Assembly: GCA_037131655.1 (NCBI GenBank) | Contig: JBAXQP010000160.1 | Span: forward strand, 1-6,443 | From: a bacterium | GTDB lineage: Bacteria > Armatimonadota > Fimbriimonadia > Fimbriimonadales > JBAXQP01 | Direction of reading: 5' to 3' | DNA length: 6,443 nucleotides | In this document: one piece after another, positions 4,937 through 6,443 of the stretch | How positions within the stretch are numbered: position 1 is the stretch's first letter | Layout of the letters: each line of letters opens with the position of its first letter | Position numbers and translations under genes: made by a program | The notes under the pieces: generated by a model | Told to the model about the DNA's origin: nothing | What the model saw: only the letters and a program-made list of their open reading frames with translations | The model's database searches: none

Positions 4937-5947
4937 ATGAATCGTAAATTAACAATCACGATATTCGTTTGCATGCTGGTTGTGATAGCCGTTATGTCTG
5001 GCATCATTATCTATCAACGCTCAAATAATACACACCAAATGCTCAGAATGACTTTGCATGGAGCCGCAGCAGACGGCAATATCAAGGCGATTGAATCAAT
5101 CCTTTCTAAAGGTGCAAATATAAACGCTAAGGATGATTTAGGTCAAACTGCTCTCATGTATGCTGCATATTGGGAAAAACCTATGACTGCAAATCTCCTC
5201 ATTGAGAAAGGGGCGAATGTCAATGCTAGGGATATTGAAGAGTGGACTGCGCTTATGTGGGCAGCTCAAGAAGGACATATTGAGATTGTAAGGCTCTTAA
5301 TCGATAAAGGCGCTAATGTTAATGCAAAAGATGAGAACGGATTGACTGCGCTCATGCATGCCACGTATCAGGGGCATGATAAAACCGTAGCTCTACTTAT
5401 CGAAAAGAGGGTAGACGTCAATGCGACGACCAATGATGGAACGACTGCACTCAACATGGCAGAAGAGAATGAGAAAGATAACTATGAGGGAAAAGAAAAT
5501 CCATATACTGACATTGTGAAATTGCTGCGAAAAGCAAGTGCCGATACCAAAATGAATGATAATGACAGCGATAATGCTCTCTTAACTGCAGCACTAAAAG
5601 GAGATACCCCACTAATAAAAAGCCTCATAAAGAAAGGTGCTAATATAAACGCGAGGGGTATTTTTGGAGCAACTGCGCTCATGCATGCCGCTTATCATGG
5701 TCATTATGAAGCCGTAGCTCTTCTTATCGAAAAGGGGGTAGACATCAATGCTAAGGATGAATCCAGCCGAACTGCGCTCATGGTGGCAGCGCGTGAAGGA
5801 CATGATCAAACCGTAGATCTTCTTATTCACAAAGGAGCAGACGTCAATGTTAAGGATGAATTCGGGCAAACTGCGCTTATTTGGGCGGAGCGTGAAGAGC
5901 AGACGGAGGTTGTTGACATAATTCGCAAATTAGAAGAAGTTGACTGA
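4937..5947 (+). CDS. Membrane-anchored ankyrin-repeat protein
   Basis: This 336-aa protein has a short basic N-terminus (MNRK), one hydrophobic segment at about 6-26 acting as a signal anchor (no lipobox and no clear cleavage site), a short linker, and then ankyrin repeats to the end. Repeats by residue: 37-66, 68-100, 101-133, 134-166, a degenerate one 167-205, then 213-242, 243-275, 276-308 and a capping repeat 309-336. Most carry the TALMxAAxxGHxxxVxLLIxKGAxVNAKD pattern. The domain is two blocks in tandem, each ending in a MAE/WAE...DIVKLL/DIIRKL cap, so it arose by block duplication. Ankyrin repeats bind proteins; no enzymatic domain is attached, so partner and role are unknown. The likely topology is N-in with the repeats outside the cytoplasm, but charges are ambiguous. 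GGAGG lies 5 nt before the ATG. Two small membrane-protein genes follow on the same strand. Confidence 0.93.
   Translation: MNRKLTITIFVCMLVVIAVMSGIIIYQRSNNTHQMLRMTLHGAAADGNIKAIESILSKGANINAKDDLGQTALMYAAYWEKPMTANLLIEKGANVNARDIEEWTALMWAAQEGHIEIVRLLIDKGANVNAKDENGLTALMHATYQGHDKTVALLIEKRVDVNATTNDGTTALNMAEENEKDNYEGKENPYTDIVKLLRKASADTKMNDNDSDNALLTAALKGDTPLIKSLIKKGANINARGIFGATALMHAAYHGHYEAVALLIEKGVDINAKDESSRTALMVAAREGHDQTVDLLIHKGADVNVKDEFGQTALIWAEREEQTEVVDIIRKLEEVD
5345..5424 (+). repeat. Intragenic repeat, copy 1 (ankyrin repeat 4)
   Basis: This 80-bp stretch coding for TALMHATYQGHDKTVALLIEKRVDVN matches 5672-5751 at 70 of 80 positions without gaps, counted by hand. It marks the block duplication inside the ankyrin gene. 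Confidence 0.8.
5672..5751 (+). repeat. Intragenic repeat, copy 2 (ankyrin repeat 7)
   Basis: Second copy of the 80-bp intragenic repeat, 327 bp (109 codons) after the first, keeping frame. Several differences are silent or conservative, so selection has kept the repeat structure. Confidence 0.8.
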
Positions 5948-6025
5948 TTGGTTGAAAGTGGCAAGGATTAAGGATAGTACGCGCTTATATCTGAATTCAT
6001 ATGTTAGTAATGGGAGGTATTAAAG

Positions 6026-6187
6026 ATGAAAGAGAAGTTTGGGTTATATCTATGGCGTATCGTATTGGTGTTGTTTATTGTGTTCTTTATACTTTATTTC
6101 TGGCCAGGATTGTATATCTACCATCTAGAATCAGGCAGGGGGTCTTTTCGGATTAACCGTATAACGGGCACAAAACAAAGTTTTTGA
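6026..6187 (+). CDS. Small single-pass membrane protein, 53 aa
   Basis: ATG is preceded by GGGAGG with an 8-nt spacer, and the frame runs 53 codons to TGA. After MKEKFG comes one long hydrophobic segment (about 9-31, LWRIVLVLFIVFFILYFW), then a short tail HLESGRGSFRINRITGTKQSF. The tail motif RINRITG resembles the [RY]-x-[ND]-R-x-TG signature found at the end of many small uncharacterised bacterial membrane proteins; no function is known. It begins 78 nt after the ankyrin gene with the same orientation and is followed 25 nt later by another small membrane protein, so the three may form one unit. No terminator hairpin is visible between them. Confidence 0.8.
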   Translation: MKEKFGLYLWRIVLVLFIVFFILYFWPGLYIYHLESGRGSFRINRITGTKQSF

Positions 6188-6212
6188 TAAGAAAGAGCTT
6201 ATTGGAGAGTAA

Positions 6213-6443
6213 ATGAATACCAACGAACAGCAACCTTCGACGGGGAAGAATGAACCTATGGCGCGAGACTGGCTATTAGGTATTCTTGGCTTGGCATTTC
6301 TCGCGGTTGTAATGCTTTTGTACGCTATTTACGGCAGACCTCCATACGCCTATTTTCAATTACTTCGATATGTGGTTGCTGGAACTTCTGGATTAGGCGC
6401 TTGGGCTTTATTCAGAATCAGCCGTATTTTCATCCCGATATCC
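6213..6443 (+). CDS. Small membrane protein, DUF6804-like, 3' end outside window
   Basis: Seventy-seven codons are visible from an ATG with GGAG 5 nt upstream. A polar N-terminus (about 1-18) is followed by a first membrane segment (about 20-40, WLLGILGLAFLAVVMLLYAIY), then RPPYAYFQLLRYVVAGTSG (42-60) leading into a second hydrophobic segment. The P-Y-x-Y-x-x-LLR-x-VV pattern is typical of short two- to three-helix proteins of the DUF6804 type; I give this family from memory and only tentatively. Its role is unknown. Spacing and orientation suggest co-expression with the 53-aa membrane protein. Confidence 0.7.
   Translation, partial: MNTNEQQPSTGKNEPMARDWLLGILGLAFLAVVMLLYAIYGRPPYAYFQLLRYVVAGTSGLGAWALFRISRIFIPIS

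Noticed and set aside
5482..5869. Minus-strand frames opposite the ankyrin gene
   Set aside because: They are low-complexity shadows produced by the ankyrin repeat codons.
5952..5980. Possible promoter TTGAAA-N17-TAGTAC before the 53-aa membrane protein gene
   Set aside because: The -10 box matches consensus at only 3 of 6 positions, so it is no better than chance.

Overview
The window is bacterial chromosome of moderate GC: Shine-Dalgarno sequences, sigma70-type promoters, a bacterial tRNA-Pro and an intrinsic terminator are all visible. No gene fixes the phylum. TTG start codons, tandem M42 peptidases, a DUF47 gene and an IS3 relic would fit many free-living lineages, so I leave the taxon open.

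Left third, minus strand (1-2961): a promoter at 2934-2961 drives two tandem M42-family metallo-aminopeptidase genes (1853-2908, then 749-1774), followed by a DUF47/PhoU-like gene (1-596) that runs off the left edge and starts with TTG. The 78-bp gap between the peptidase genes is almost filled by a 64-bp imperfect inverted repeat that ends against the second gene's ribosome binding site. The second peptidase lacks the KPPH-type loop that the first keeps.

Middle (2994-4198): a tRNA-Pro(UGG) gene, transcribed to the right, has its own promoter and a strong terminator. Next comes a minus-strand toxin-antitoxin operon: a DUF1778 ribbon-helix-helix antitoxin overlapping a GNAT acetyltransferase toxin by 11 nt. 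The toxin starts with TTG. Upstream of the antitoxin lie alternating TGGTA/TACCA half-sites and a second palindrome, the likely autorepression site. A 20-bp direct repeat (18/20 identical) flanks the module about 1 kb apart, suggesting it arrived as a unit or that the repeat is a dispersed element.

4160-4936 looks like a scar zone: a GC-rich open frame without a ribosome binding site, a possible Y1/RAYT-like peptide trace, and a decayed IS3 OrfB fragment on the minus strand. No intact gene is evident from 4493 to 4936.

Right part, plus strand (4937-6443): a membrane-anchored ankyrin-repeat protein whose repeat domain has been internally duplicated, then two small membrane proteins (53 aa, and a partial one resembling DUF6804), probably co-oriented in one unit. 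I see no clearly new defence or metabolic system. The best leads are the direct repeats around the toxin-antitoxin module, the hairpin element between the peptidase paralogs, and the ankyrin/small-membrane-protein cluster.
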